This document shows positions 1 through 9,524 of a stretch of DNA of 20,189 nucleotides, piece by piece. Position 1 is the first letter of the stretch, and each line of letters begins with the position of its first letter. Source of the stretch: Flavipsychrobacter sp. (GTDB lineage: Bacteria; Bacteroidota; Bacteroidia; Chitinophagales; Chitinophagaceae); the NCBI GenBank assembly GCA_021156265.1, contig JAJNBR010000017.1, positions 1 through 20,189 on the forward strand, read 5' to 3'. Both the position numbers and the translations under genes were made by a program. The notes beneath the pieces are model-generated. The model was given only the letters and a program-made list of their open reading frames with translations, was not told the DNA's origin and did no database searches.

Positions 1-1
1 T

Positions 2-169
2 AAACAGGTTCAGCGGGTTGAGACAAGTGATGGCAGCGTTTTGTTCAAAAAAATATTTGATTCTGCCGCGCCGGAATGGAAGGGGAGATCAAATGCAGCA
101 GAAATGCTGGAAACCTCCGTACAATTGCAACCTGAATCTATAGTTATTTACGCACGCCGATATGTATAA
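2..169 (+). CDS. treZ: Probable maltooligosyltrehalose trehalohydrolase (TreZ), C-terminal end only
   Basis: This is an open reading frame entering from the left edge and ending at TAA 167-169, so only about 55 C-terminal residues are visible. TreZ hydrolyses the terminal maltooligosyl-trehalose bond made by TreY, releasing free trehalose in the cytoplasm. The visible tail ends in QLQPESIVIYARRYV, which is typical of the C-terminal beta-sandwich of GH13 enzymes such as TreZ, where a (P)xSxxxY strand closes the protein. No catalytic residues are in view, so the TreZ name rests mainly on context: the gene overlaps the treY-malQ start by 8 bp (ATG 162 lies inside its last codons), indicating translational coupling. 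A glycogen debranching enzyme (GlgX-like) or another GH13 protein is the alternative. Confidence 0.7.
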   Translation, partial: KQVQRVETSDGSVLFKKIFDSAAPEWKGRSNAAEMLETSVQLQPESIVIYARRYV

Positions 170-3100
170 TCCCGTCTCCACATACCGTATACAGTTTCAC
201 AAGGGATTTACCTTTAGCAATTTCGAGCAGGTAATTCCTTACCTGGCAAAACTCGGGGTAGCTACTATATACGCATCACCCATCTTTAGCGCAGTATCCG
301 GCAGTAACCATGGTTACGATTGCCTCGATCCATTGACCATTAATCCTGAAATCGGCAGCGAGGAACAACTACGAAACATTCGCAGGCAGCTAGAGACCTT
401 GGGTATTGGCTGGATGCAGGACATTGTTCCTAATCACATGGCCTACCATACGGATAATGCTTGGTTGATGGATGCGCTGGCACACGGTTCTAAATCACAG
501 TACGCTTCTTTTTTCGATATCGACTGGCGGGACAAATTGATGGTGCCACTTCTTGGCAATACGCTGGAAGCGGTAGTGGCGAATAAGCAGCTGTTTGTTG
601 ATCGCGACGGCGATAAGTTGGTTCTTAAATACTATGAGAATAAATTTCCCTTGTCGCCGGGCTCATATAATTCCGGTGAAGATCCGGAGTCGATCAATAA
701 CGATGAAGGCCGTTTGCGCGCATTATTGGATGCACAACATTACCGGCTTTGCCGCTGGCAGGAAACAGATGAACGTATTAATTACAGGAGGTTTTTTACT
801 ATCAATGGTTTGATGTGCCTTAATATCCAGGATTCAACCGTTTTCCAACAATTTCATATAAAAATAAAAGAACTGGTGGACGATGGCATATTCAACGGAC
901 TTCGCATCGATCACATAGATGGGTTATCAGACCCGCAAAAATACCTCGAAGATCTTCGAGCTTTGATTGGAGATAAGGTCCCGGTAGTAGTCGAGAAGAT
1001 ACTGGGGTCGATTGAATCATTACCAGCCGATTGGCCTGTACAGGGAAACACCGGTTACGATTTTCTCGCCCTTGTGAATAATCTGCTTACTAACCGGGAA
1101 GCAAAAACTGAATTTACAAAGCTTTACAGGAAGATCGTAAATGATAATACGCCGCTGCATCAGCAAATACACGCAAAAAAAGCACACATACTTTTTGAAC
1201 ACATGGGCGGCGAACTGGAAAACCTGTGCCGGCTATTCCTGGAACTTAACCTCGTGGATAACACTGTTGCTACCACAGTCGGAAAGGAGAAACTAAGATC
1301 CGCTATTGCTGAATTACTGATACAATGTCCCGTATACCGGTTCTACGGTAATAGGATGCCTTTGCCTAAAGCCGAGCAGGAAGCGGTTAAGGATATCCTG
1401 AACGACATTCGAGAAAGCAAGCCATACCTTTCGCAGGCGGTAGATATGCTGCAACAGGTATTCCTTACTAATCCGCATGACGGAGATAAAGATTATAATG
1501 AGAGAGCCGCGAGGTTTTACAAGCGTTGCATGCAGTTTGCAGGGCCGCTAATGGCTAAAGGAGTGGAGGATACCCTGATGTATACGTACAACAGGTTTAT
1601 CGGGCATAACGATGTGGGGGATTCTCCGGAAGCGTTCGGGATCACGGTAGGTGATTTTCACCGGGCAATGATGGAACGGCAGCTAAAGTGGCCGCTTACG
1701 CTGAATGCCACCGCCACTCATGATACGAAACGTGGCGAAGACGTACGAGCCCGGCTGAACGTACTCACTGATCTGCCGGAGCTTTGGAAGGAGAAGATAA
1801 GTGAATGGCGCGAGACGGTTGCAGAGCTAAAATTCAACGATTGGCCGGAAGCAAATGATGAATATTTTATCTACCAGGTATTGACAGGTGCGTATCCTTT
1901 TGATGAAGCCGATGCGAATGACCTGCCCGAACGCCTGGAACAATATCTCCGGAAGGCCTTGCGTGAAGCCAAGTTACATTCATGCTGGTCGGCACCTAAT
2001 ACTGAATACGAAGAGACTACGCAGAAATTCACTACAGCATTGCTGGATCAAGGCAAACCTTTTTGGCCTAGTTTTAAAGATTTTCTGCATCGTATTGCCG
2101 ATGCGGCAATCGTTAATTCACTATCGCAAACGGTACTGAAGTTTACCTGTCCCGGTGTGCCTGATATTTACCAGGGTGCAGAACTTTGGGATCTTAGCCT
2201 TGTCGACCCTGACAATCGCCGTCCTGTCGACTATGCAAAACGAATTGCGTGGTTGGAAGAAGTTGCCGGTATAGAGGAAACAGATAAGTTATGGGCGGAA
2301 CGCCATTCTGCAAAGATCAAGCTATGGCTTACGCATCGTTTAATGACCTTGCGTAAACAGTATTCCGAACTTTTTGCGAAAGGAAATTACCTTCCGATAG
2401 AGGTGAAGGGAAAGTATAAAAAGCAAGTGATGGCTTTTGCCCGCAGGTACAAAAATGAATGGTGCCTGGTAGCTGTGCCTTTGCATATCGCGACCTTAGT
2501 ACAACACGGTGGAACATTAGGTGACATTGATTGGAACGACACGCGCCTCGTTTTACCTGACGACGCACCTAAAGAATGGATGCCGACGGCAGGAAGTGAA
2601 TTAAACACCAAAGAACCGCCTGTAGCCGATCTGTTTAACAAGCTCCCGTTTGCAGTGCTTACTGCAAAACGACCGGCAAAAAGGCGAAGTGCCGGTATAT
2701 TATTAGCCATAAGTTCACTTCCCTCAGATTACGGTGTGGGCGACTTGGGTAGTTACGCTCGCCGTTTTGCAAAATTTCTCAGCCGCAGCCAGCAGAAATA
2801 CTGGCAAATACTTCCGCTCAATCCTACGGAAGCAGGTGCCGGACATTCTCCTTATAGCTCAGTTTCGAGCATGGCAGGCAATATACTATTGCTTAGTCCC
2901 GAGCTTTTGGTAAAGGCCGGATTACTTGACGGTGGCACCATAAAAAAGCATCAGCTTCCGCATAAGGACAAAGCAGACTATGCTGATGCTATGCAGATAA
3001 AAAACGAATTGTTTGAAACGGCATACATGAATTACAGCGCCGGCGAGTTCGATAAGTTACGCCGGCAGTTTGAACAATTCTGTGTGCAGGAAGCATATTG

Positions 3101-4181
3101 GCTCGATGATTACGCGTTGTATAGTGTGATAAAACAGGAACAGAACAATAAGCCGTGGTATGAATGGCCTGTGGAGTTGAAACAACGCGATGGACAAGCT
3201 TTGCAAACTTTCAGAAGTGATCACGAAGATGCTATAAACAAGGTGAAATGGCTGCAGCTTCAATTTAGTTTACAATGGAACGAACTGAAGGAATACTGCA
3301 ATGGACTGGATGTGCAGGTATTTGGCGATATGCCTTTTTATGTCAGTTACGATTCGGCTGATGTCTGGGCACACCGGGATATATTCTCGCTAGATGTGGA
3401 CGGACGTATAACAGGCATTGCCGGCGTACCGCCCGACTACTTCAGTGAAGACGGCCAGTTGTGGGGCATGCCTACATTCAACTGGGACGTCGTCAAAACC
3501 CGCAACTATGATTGGTGGATCAAAAGGCTGAGGAAAAACCTGGAACTATTCGACTTAGTGCGCCTGGATCATTTCCGTGCATTTGCTGAATATTGGGAAG
3601 TGCCAGCTGGAGAAATAACGGCAAAGAATGGCGTATGGAAAAAAGGTCCCGGCAAAGAGTTTTTCGATGTAGTCGCAGCCGAGCTGGGAAGTTTGCCGTT
3701 TGTGGCAGAAGACCTCGGCGTTAGCATGGAGCAGGTGTACGCTCTTCGCGACGAGATCGGCCTACCGGGTATGCGGGTACTGCAATTCGCTTTTGGTGAA
3801 CATTTGCCAAATTCTGTAGACGCACCGCATAACTATGTGCGCAACGCGATAGTTTATACAGGTACCCATGATAATAACACAACCCTGGGCTGGTACCAGC
3901 AGGAGGCCAACCGTGCTGATCACAAACGATTGGAGGAGTATAATGGCACCTCGCTAAGAGAGAAAGATGTGCATTTTGTGCTGGGGCGTATGGCTTACTC
4001 GTCTATAGCAGACATCGCGATATTGCCCATGCAGGATGTACTTGGCTTAGGTGAACAATCGCGGATGAATACCCCGGGATCAACCGATGGCAATTGGCTA
4101 TGGCGGGTAAAGGAAGCGCAGCTCTCTAAAAAACTGGAAAAGCTGTTGCGCAGCTGGACTGAAATATATAACCGCTACTGA
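162..4181 (+). CDS. treY-malQ: Bifunctional maltooligosyltrehalose synthase / 4-alpha-glucanotransferase (TreY-MalQ fusion)
   Basis: This 1339-aa protein joins two complete glucan enzymes. Residues 1 to about 825 are TreY (GH13), which isomerises the reducing-end alpha-1,4 bond of maltodextrins to alpha,alpha-1,1. It opens with STYRIQF and YASPIF...GSNHGYD. Catalytic candidates are D250 (GLRIDHIDGL), E278 (VVEKIL) and D521 (THDTKRGEDVRARL), and the closing signature is PGVPDIYQGAELWDLSLVDP. Residues from about 840 to 1339 are MalQ (GH77), an amylomaltase that disproportionates maltodextrins, with WQILPLNPT, D1136 (VRLDHFRAF), E1183 (VAEDLG) and D1237 (GTHDNNT). A short basic linker (AKRPAKRRS) joins them. 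Both halves have normal family lengths (about 820 and 500 aa) and all catalytic residues, so both should be active. No frameshift separates them. The start ATG sits inside the end of treZ. In many bacteria treY and malQ are adjacent separate genes. Confidence 0.96.
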   Translation: MYNPVSTYRIQFHKGFTFSNFEQVIPYLAKLGVATIYASPIFSAVSGSNHGYDCLDPLTINPEIGSEEQLRNIRRQLETLGIGWMQDIVPNHMAYHTDNAWLMDALAHGSKSQYASFFDIDWRDKLMVPLLGNTLEAVVANKQLFVDRDGDKLVLKYYENKFPLSPGSYNSGEDPESINNDEGRLRALLDAQHYRLCRWQETDERINYRRFFTINGLMCLNIQDSTVFQQFHIKIKELVDDGIFNGLRIDHIDGLSDPQKYLEDLRALIGDKVPVVVEKILGSIESLPADWPVQGNTGYDFLALVNNLLTNREAKTEFTKLYRKIVNDNTPLHQQIHAKKAHILFEHMGGELENLCRLFLELNLVDNTVATTVGKEKLRSAIAELLIQCPVYRFYGNRMPLPKAEQEAVKDILNDIRESKPYLSQAVDMLQQVFLTNPHDGDKDYNERAARFYKRCMQFAGPLMAKGVEDTLMYTYNRFIGHNDVGDSPEAFGITVGDFHRAMMERQLKWPLTLNATATHDTKRGEDVRARLNVLTDLPELWKEKISEWRETVAELKFNDWPEANDEYFIYQVLTGAYPFDEADANDLPERLEQYLRKALREAKLHSCWSAPNTEYEETTQKFTTALLDQGKPFWPSFKDFLHRIADAAIVNSLSQTVLKFTCPGVPDIYQGAELWDLSLVDPDNRRPVDYAKRIAWLEEVAGIEETDKLWAERHSAKIKLWLTHRLMTLRKQYSELFAKGNYLPIEVKGKYKKQVMAFARRYKNEWCLVAVPLHIATLVQHGGTLGDIDWNDTRLVLPDDAPKEWMPTAGSELNTKEPPVADLFNKLPFAVLTAKRPAKRRSAGILLAISSLPSDYGVGDLGSYARRFAKFLSRSQQKYWQILPLNPTEAGAGHSPYSSVSSMAGNILLLSPELLVKAGLLDGGTIKKHQLPHKDKADYADAMQIKNELFETAYMNYSAGEFDKLRRQFEQFCVQEAYWLDDYALYSVIKQEQNNKPWYEWPVELKQRDGQALQTFRSDHEDAINKVKWLQLQFSLQWNELKEYCNGLDVQVFGDMPFYVSYDSADVWAHRDIFSLDVDGRITGIAGVPPDYFSEDGQLWGMPTFNWDVVKTRNYDWWIKRLRKNLELFDLVRLDHFRAFAEYWEVPAGEITAKNGVWKKGPGKEFFDVVAAELGSLPFVAEDLGVSMEQVYALRDEIGLPGMRVLQFAFGEHLPNSVDAPHNYVRNAIVYTGTHDNNTTLGWYQQEANRADHKRLEEYNGTSLREKDVHFVLGRMAYSSIADIAILPMQDVLGLGEQSRMNTPGSTDGNWLWRVKEAQLSKKLEKLLRSWTEIYNRY

Positions 4182-6167
4182 CTACAGCCAGTCGTAATTG
4201 CGCACATGCCGCAACACGATCACTGACAGCGGTGGTAACATAAGCGATAAAGAGTGGCTTCTGTTGTGCTTGCGTACAGGCATGGCTTCCAGTTCGCCTT
4301 CGTTCATCACGTTGCTGCCGCCGTACTTGCTGCTGTCTGAGTTGAATACCTCACGGTAATACCCCATGCGAGGTGCACCTACCCTGTAGTTGTGGCGAAC
4401 CATTGGTGTGAAGTTGGCGACAAATAGCAAGTCATTTTCCTTGTGATGTCCTTTACGTACCCAACATAGCACGCTGTTCTGTGCATCGTTCAGGTCTATC
4501 CACTCAAACCCGCTTCCAGCAAAGTTCAGCTCATACAGCGATGGTTCGCTTTTGTAAAGTGTATTCAGGTCCTGCAACAATGTCTGTACGCCGTGATGTA
4601 ATGGGTAGTAGTTTTCGTGCCAGTCAAGACTGAAGTCATGCCGCCACTCCTGTCGTTGGGCAAACTCGCCGCCCATGAAGATCAGCTTTGTGCCGGGGTG
4701 CCCATACATATACGTGTACAGCAGCCTGAGGTTGGCGAATTGCTGCCATTCATCCCCTGGCATTTTATCGATCATAGAACCTTTGCCATACACGACTTCA
4801 TCGTGTGACAGCGGCAAGGTGTATCGTTCTGAAAAAGCATAGAGTATACTAAAGGTGATCTGCTCCTGGTGGTGACAGCGATACACAGCATCTTTCTGGA
4901 AATAGCTAAGCGTGTCATGCATCCATCCCATCATCCATTTCATATCAAAACCCAGGCCGCCTTCAAAAGTTGGTTTGGTTACTCCCGGCCACGCGGTTGA
5001 TTCCTCGGCTATCGTTAGTACGTCGGGATAGCTTAGGTGTACAGCTTCATTGAACTCCTTCATGAACGCAATAGCCTCCAGGTTTTCGCGCCCTCCGAAC
5101 TCGTTGGGGATCCATTCACCTTCTTTTCTTGAATAATCCAGGTAGAGCATAGATGCCACAGCATCTACTCTTAAACCATCTATATGGTATTTATCCAGCC
5201 AAAACAAGGCGTTCGATATCAGGAAAGCTTTTACTTCGTTGCGGCTGTAGTTGAAGATCAGGCTTTGCCAGTCAGGATGGAAACCTTTGCGTGGATCGTC
5301 GTGTTCATACAAATGTGTGCCATCATAGTAGCTCAACCCGTGCTCATCTGATGGGAAGTGCGACGGAACCCAATCGAGGATTACACCTATGCCTGCTTTA
5401 TGTAATTCATCTACCAGGAACATAAAGTCCTGCGGCGAACCGTAGCGGCTGCTCGGTGCATAATATCCTGTTACCTGGTATCCCCAGGAGCCATAAAACG
5501 GATGTTCCATTACCGGCATGAACTCTATGTGCGTAAAGCCCATCGCCTTGCAATATTGCGGCAGGTGATTGGCCAGTTCCCTGTAAGTCATAAAGCGATC
5601 ACCTTCCTCCGGTACGCGTCGCCAGGATCCAAGATGCATTTCGTAAATAGAGATCGGTTTAGCCAGCCAGTCTGTGTTCTTCCTCTCATTCATCCATTTA
5701 TCATCGCTCCACTCAAATCCCAGGTCCCACGAAATACACGACGTTCGCGGAGGCACTTCCCATAGGTAAGCGTAGGGATCACCTTTTTCTGCAGCATACC
5801 CGCTGTGCGAATCAATGAAGTATTTATACAATTCGCCTTTCGCTAGTCCGGGTACGAAGGTTTCCCAGATACCGGAACCATCCCAGCGTGCATTTAACTT
5901 ATGTGTGCCCCTGTCCCAGGAATTGAAATTACCAACGACCGATACATAACGTGCGTTGGGAGCCCATACGGCAAAATAAGTTCCCTGCAAGCCATTGCGT
6001 TCTGTTACATGCGCGCCGAGCTTATCATATAGCCGGTAATGTCTTCCTGCCTTGAATAACTCAATGTCGAAATCTGAAAGCAAGCTAACATGATCACGGT
6101 GCTGCTCATTGATGATTTCATGATCTTCTTCAGGTATTAATATGCCATTGTCGTACTGTTTCGCCAT
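4182..6167 (-). CDS. glgB: 1,4-alpha-glucan branching enzyme GlgB
   Basis: GlgB cuts alpha-1,4 glucan chains and rejoins them as alpha-1,6 branches, completing the glycogen made by GlgE. The 661-aa protein has a CBM48 domain at about residues 30-135 (GTYFAVWAPNARYVSVVGNFNSW) followed by a GH13 barrel. Catalytic candidates are D335 in GLRVDAVASMLYLDYSR, E388 in TIAEESTAWPGV and D456 in LSHDEVVYGKGSM; the conserved GGRENLEAI also follows the nucleophile. It lacks the long N-terminal extra domain found in some actinobacterial enzymes but has a normal length. It is third in the glgE - treS/mk - glgB unit, 10 bp after the treS stop. The upstream sequence (TAAAGACCATAAC before the ATG) gives only a weak ribosome site. 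Its stop codon directly abuts that of the convergent treY-malQ gene. Confidence 0.97.
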   Translation of the reverse strand: MAKQYDNGILIPEEDHEIINEQHRDHVSLLSDFDIELFKAGRHYRLYDKLGAHVTERNGLQGTYFAVWAPNARYVSVVGNFNSWDRGTHKLNARWDGSGIWETFVPGLAKGELYKYFIDSHSGYAAEKGDPYAYLWEVPPRTSCISWDLGFEWSDDKWMNERKNTDWLAKPISIYEMHLGSWRRVPEEGDRFMTYRELANHLPQYCKAMGFTHIEFMPVMEHPFYGSWGYQVTGYYAPSSRYGSPQDFMFLVDELHKAGIGVILDWVPSHFPSDEHGLSYYDGTHLYEHDDPRKGFHPDWQSLIFNYSRNEVKAFLISNALFWLDKYHIDGLRVDAVASMLYLDYSRKEGEWIPNEFGGRENLEAIAFMKEFNEAVHLSYPDVLTIAEESTAWPGVTKPTFEGGLGFDMKWMMGWMHDTLSYFQKDAVYRCHHQEQITFSILYAFSERYTLPLSHDEVVYGKGSMIDKMPGDEWQQFANLRLLYTYMYGHPGTKLIFMGGEFAQRQEWRHDFSLDWHENYYPLHHGVQTLLQDLNTLYKSEPSLYELNFAGSGFEWIDLNDAQNSVLCWVRKGHHKENDLLFVANFTPMVRHNYRVGAPRMGYYREVFNSDSSKYGGSNVMNEGELEAMPVRKHNRSHSLSLMLPPLSVIVLRHVRNYDWL

Positions 6168-6177
6168 GTTATGGTCT

Positions 6178-9100
6178 TTATGCTAACTGAAGTTTACTAC
6201 TCGCCATTAACACCTTGATACCACGTATCGGGATGATCAGCCAATCAGGCCGGTTGTTTAGCTCATAGTTGAGCTCATATATTGCCTTTTCCAGTAGGTA
6301 AGTCTGGATCATCGTATCAAGGTCTTCTTTGTCCTCAGGTATGAACGCGCTGCCCTTCACGGTTTCCAGGTATGCCTGCATGAAGAAACCGCTCATGTAG
6401 TAGTACCACTGCTCCACGTAAGGAGCCAGCTTATCTATATCTTCCTTACGCACCTGTTCGTTCAGGAAGAGGCTGCCATAAGCTGCATAATGGAACGAAC
6501 GTATCATCCCTGCCACATCCCTAAGTGGTGAACGTTTTAACCGTCGCTCACTATAGCTGCGCGATGGCTCACCTTCAAAATCCAGTATCACGAAGTCTTT
6601 ACCGGTGAACAACACCTGTCCCAGGTGATAGTCGCCGTGTATCCTGATCTTCACAGCATCAAATTTTTTCCGGTATATTTTTTTCATCTCGCTCAATATG
6701 TCCTCCTTCATGTTCATAACGGCTTCTGCTTCCTTACGTACATTGTCGGGCAAACGCTTTAGGGCCCGGTTTGCATTCTGAAATGTGCTGCGAACTAGCG
6801 ATTGAAACGAGGAGAATAATGAGCGCTGGTAGTGCAGCGAAAAATTCTCTGGTTTAAAATCAGGGCTGCTATTAGACGAGGCTAAGGCAAGGTGCATCTG
6901 CCCGGTGCGTACGCCAAGCAATCGGGCGCGCTCAGCTACCGGCCCTTCCAACAGTTCCTTCATCTCTTCGGGAATGTTATCGTACTTGATCGGTTCAGTA
7001 AAATTGCCGCCCGGAGGCAGGTGGTTAGTGAGGGGCTTGTTTTTCGAGAGCACTTTTTCAGTGAATTGGTTCAACCTGTCCAGCATATACGTCCAGGCAT
7101 CGCTGTTATTTTCCACCATTTCCTGCATCATGCCCAGCACTACCTTATCGTTTCCATATTTCCATTCTATAGATCCGACATACTCCGGTATGTACTTGAA
7201 CTTCGCCTGTTCAGATAGAAATTTGGTGATTTCCAGGTCGGGATTTATAGCAAAGTCTACTTTGCGGTAAAGCTTCAAAAAGAACTTATTGTCGAAGGTG
7301 ACAGATGTGTTGCTCTGCTCAGCAGATAGTATCTTCGATTTGATTTTTTCCTGTGCTTTATAATAGTTCTTCAGGTATTTGTTACCGATGAATTGTATTT
7401 CGCTGCGTTTTAGGGCAATGTCAGTGTTATTAGCCATGTTTTCGACCAGTGCTTGCTGAAATTCGGTTGCATGGAATGCATCGTAAAGAATGCCCTCACT
7501 GCCACCGATCTTCATTCGTGCCATCACCGCATGCGGGCAATTGTTTTTGATCTTTTCCGCTGTCTCTTCTTTGCCAAAAACCACGGGTAATTGGTACATT
7601 TCGGGAAGGCCGCTCTGATAAATGACTTCAACCAGTAAGATCAGCGCAGTTTCATTTTCCAGCTGTATAGGAGCGTGATCTGTTACTTTTATTCCGTGCA
7701 GTACTCTGCCTTTACCACCAAACCACCGGACTTTCATCAGGTAGTCGGGTAATATAGCGGTCTCAAATTCTTCTAGCACCCGGACGTCGAGGAAATCGCT
7801 CCATTTTTTCAGGTGTAATTCGGGCAGCGCTTTTTCTCCGGCTGCCTTTTCGTGCACCTGTTGTAGTGCAAACCATTGGCAATCATGCGGCCCCAACGTA
7901 AAAAAGTACGGATGTTCTTTTTTTATCGAAGGGAATTTATTCTTGCTGAATACTTCGACGGGCTGATAGCCGGTATATTCTGACAGGTCCAGTTCTACAG
8001 GCTGTATATAGCGTGAAAGGTTGGTGATCACCAGCATTGTCTCATCCTGGTAGGTACGGGTAAAGGCGAGTATCTTAGGATTTTCAGTGTTGATGAACTT
8101 CATATCACCACGGCTAAAGGCTTTGTATCTTTTGCGTGTATTGATCATGCGCTTCATCCACCAAAGCAGCGACGAAGTGTTCCGCTGTTGGATATCTACA
8201 TTTACTGATTCATAATGGTACTGCGGGTCCAGTATTACGGGTAAATATAATTTATGCGGGTTCGCATCCGAAAACCCGGCATTTCGGTCCGAATTCCATT
8301 GCATGGGTGTTCGCACTCCATCGCGATCACCCAGGTAAAAGTTGTCGCCCATACCTATTTCATCGCCGTAGTAAATAACAGGTGTGCCTGGTAGCGAGAA
8401 CAACAAGTAATTCAGAAGCTCTATTTTTTTCCTGTCGTTGTTCATCAGCGGCGCCAGGCGATGGCGAATGCCGAGGTTGATCTTTGCCTTCGGATCTTTC
8501 ACGTATACCTTGTACATATAGTCACGCTCTTCGTCTGTCACCATTTCAAGTGTCAGCTCATCGTGGTTGCGGAGGAAAATGGCCCACTGGCATGTTTGTG
8601 GTATTTCAGGAGTTTGGTCAAAAATGTCTGTGATCGGGTAGCGGTCTTCCATTTGCAGCGCCATGAACATGCGCGGCATTACAGGGAAGTGGTAGTTCAT
8701 ATGGCACTCGTCGCCATTTCCGAAATAAGAGGCTGAATCTTCAGGCCACATGTTGGCTTCAGCCAACAGCAGCGTACCGGGAAAGTTAGCGTCAACATGC
8801 TTTCTTAGTCTTTTCAGGAACTGGTGTGTTTCAGGCAGGTTTTCGCAATTCGTGCCTTCGCGTTCAAACAGGTAGGGCACGGCATCCAGCCGGAAACCAT
8901 CTACCCCCATTTTGCACCAATAGTCGATCATCTTGAATACTTCTTCCTGTACCAGCGGGTTGTCATAGTTAAGATCCGGCTGATGATGAAAGAACCTGTG
9001 CCAGTAGTATTGCTGTGCTACAGGATCCCACGTCCAGTTCGATGCTTCAAAATCCTGGAAGATGATGCGTACCTCGTTAAACTGATTCGGATCATCAGTC

Positions 9101-9510
9101 CACACATAGTAATCACGGAAAGTAGATCCTTTAGGCGACTTGCGCGCACGCTGGAACCATGGGTGCTGGTCGGACGTGTGATTGATGACCAGTTCGGTGA
9201 TCACTTTGAGGTTGCGGTTGTGCGCTTCTGCAAGAAAACGTTTGAACTGTTTGATATCACCGTATGCAGGGTTGATGCTATAGTAGTCAGCAATGTCATA
9301 GCCATCGTCCTTTAATGGCGATGGATAGAAAGGGAGCAACCATATGGCCGTCGCGCCCAGGTTCTGCAGGTAGTCAAGTTTTTCGAGCAAACCCTGGAAG
9401 TCGCCGATACCGTCATTGTCGCTATCGGCAAATGCTTTGATGTGCAACTCATAAATGATGGCGTCTTTGTACCAATGTAGTTTGTCGTCCAATATTCTTT
9501 TTTCAGGCAT
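6178..9510 (-). CDS. treS: Trehalose synthase / maltokinase fusion (TreS-Mak)
   Basis: This 1110-aa fusion interconverts trehalose and maltose and then phosphorylates maltose to maltose 1-phosphate, the GlgE substrate. The N-terminal part (about 1-550) is GH13 trehalose synthase: WYKDAIIYELHIKAFADS at the start, nucleophile D209 (GFRLDAVPYL), acid/base E251 (LLLAEANMWPED) and D317 (FLRNHDELTLEM). The C-terminal part (about 560-1110) is a maltokinase (Pep2/Mak, aminoglycoside-phosphotransferase fold). It has the N-cap signature VRWFGGKGR, a catalytic loop IHGDYHLGQVL with D960, and metal-binding D977 in VILDFEGEPSR. The ATG at 9508-9510 has a good GGAAGG ribosome site in AAGGAAGGTAAGC. It starts 14 bp after the glgE stop and ends 10 bp before glgB. 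This fusion is common in bacteria with a GlgE pathway. Nothing suggests truncation. Confidence 0.97.
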   Translation of the reverse strand: MPEKRILDDKLHWYKDAIIYELHIKAFADSDNDGIGDFQGLLEKLDYLQNLGATAIWLLPFYPSPLKDDGYDIADYYSINPAYGDIKQFKRFLAEAHNRNLKVITELVINHTSDQHPWFQRARKSPKGSTFRDYYVWTDDPNQFNEVRIIFQDFEASNWTWDPVAQQYYWHRFFHHQPDLNYDNPLVQEEVFKMIDYWCKMGVDGFRLDAVPYLFEREGTNCENLPETHQFLKRLRKHVDANFPGTLLLAEANMWPEDSASYFGNGDECHMNYHFPVMPRMFMALQMEDRYPITDIFDQTPEIPQTCQWAIFLRNHDELTLEMVTDEERDYMYKVYVKDPKAKINLGIRHRLAPLMNNDRKKIELLNYLLFSLPGTPVIYYGDEIGMGDNFYLGDRDGVRTPMQWNSDRNAGFSDANPHKLYLPVILDPQYHYESVNVDIQQRNTSSLLWWMKRMINTRKRYKAFSRGDMKFINTENPKILAFTRTYQDETMLVITNLSRYIQPVELDLSEYTGYQPVEVFSKNKFPSIKKEHPYFFTLGPHDCQWFALQQVHEKAAGEKALPELHLKKWSDFLDVRVLEEFETAILPDYLMKVRWFGGKGRVLHGIKVTDHAPIQLENETALILLVEVIYQSGLPEMYQLPVVFGKEETAEKIKNNCPHAVMARMKIGGSEGILYDAFHATEFQQALVENMANNTDIALKRSEIQFIGNKYLKNYYKAQEKIKSKILSAEQSNTSVTFDNKFFLKLYRKVDFAINPDLEITKFLSEQAKFKYIPEYVGSIEWKYGNDKVVLGMMQEMVENNSDAWTYMLDRLNQFTEKVLSKNKPLTNHLPPGGNFTEPIKYDNIPEEMKELLEGPVAERARLLGVRTGQMHLALASSNSSPDFKPENFSLHYQRSLFSSFQSLVRSTFQNANRALKRLPDNVRKEAEAVMNMKEDILSEMKKIYRKKFDAVKIRIHGDYHLGQVLFTGKDFVILDFEGEPSRSYSERRLKRSPLRDVAGMIRSFHYAAYGSLFLNEQVRKEDIDKLAPYVEQWYYYMSGFFMQAYLETVKGSAFIPEDKEDLDTMIQTYLLEKAIYELNYELNNRPDWLIIPIRGIKVLMASSKLQLA

Positions 9511-9524
9511 GCTTACCTTCCTTG

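Noticed and set aside
2329..2710. Two - strand frames of 79 and 107 codons near the TreY-MalQ junction
   Set aside because: They were checked because a fusion joint could hide a gene or frameshift. The + strand frame is continuous with family-like sequence on both sides, so these are shadows.
8824..9315. A 163-codon + strand frame inside treS
   Set aside because: It is antisense to the conserved TreS catalytic domain, with no recognisable protein features.
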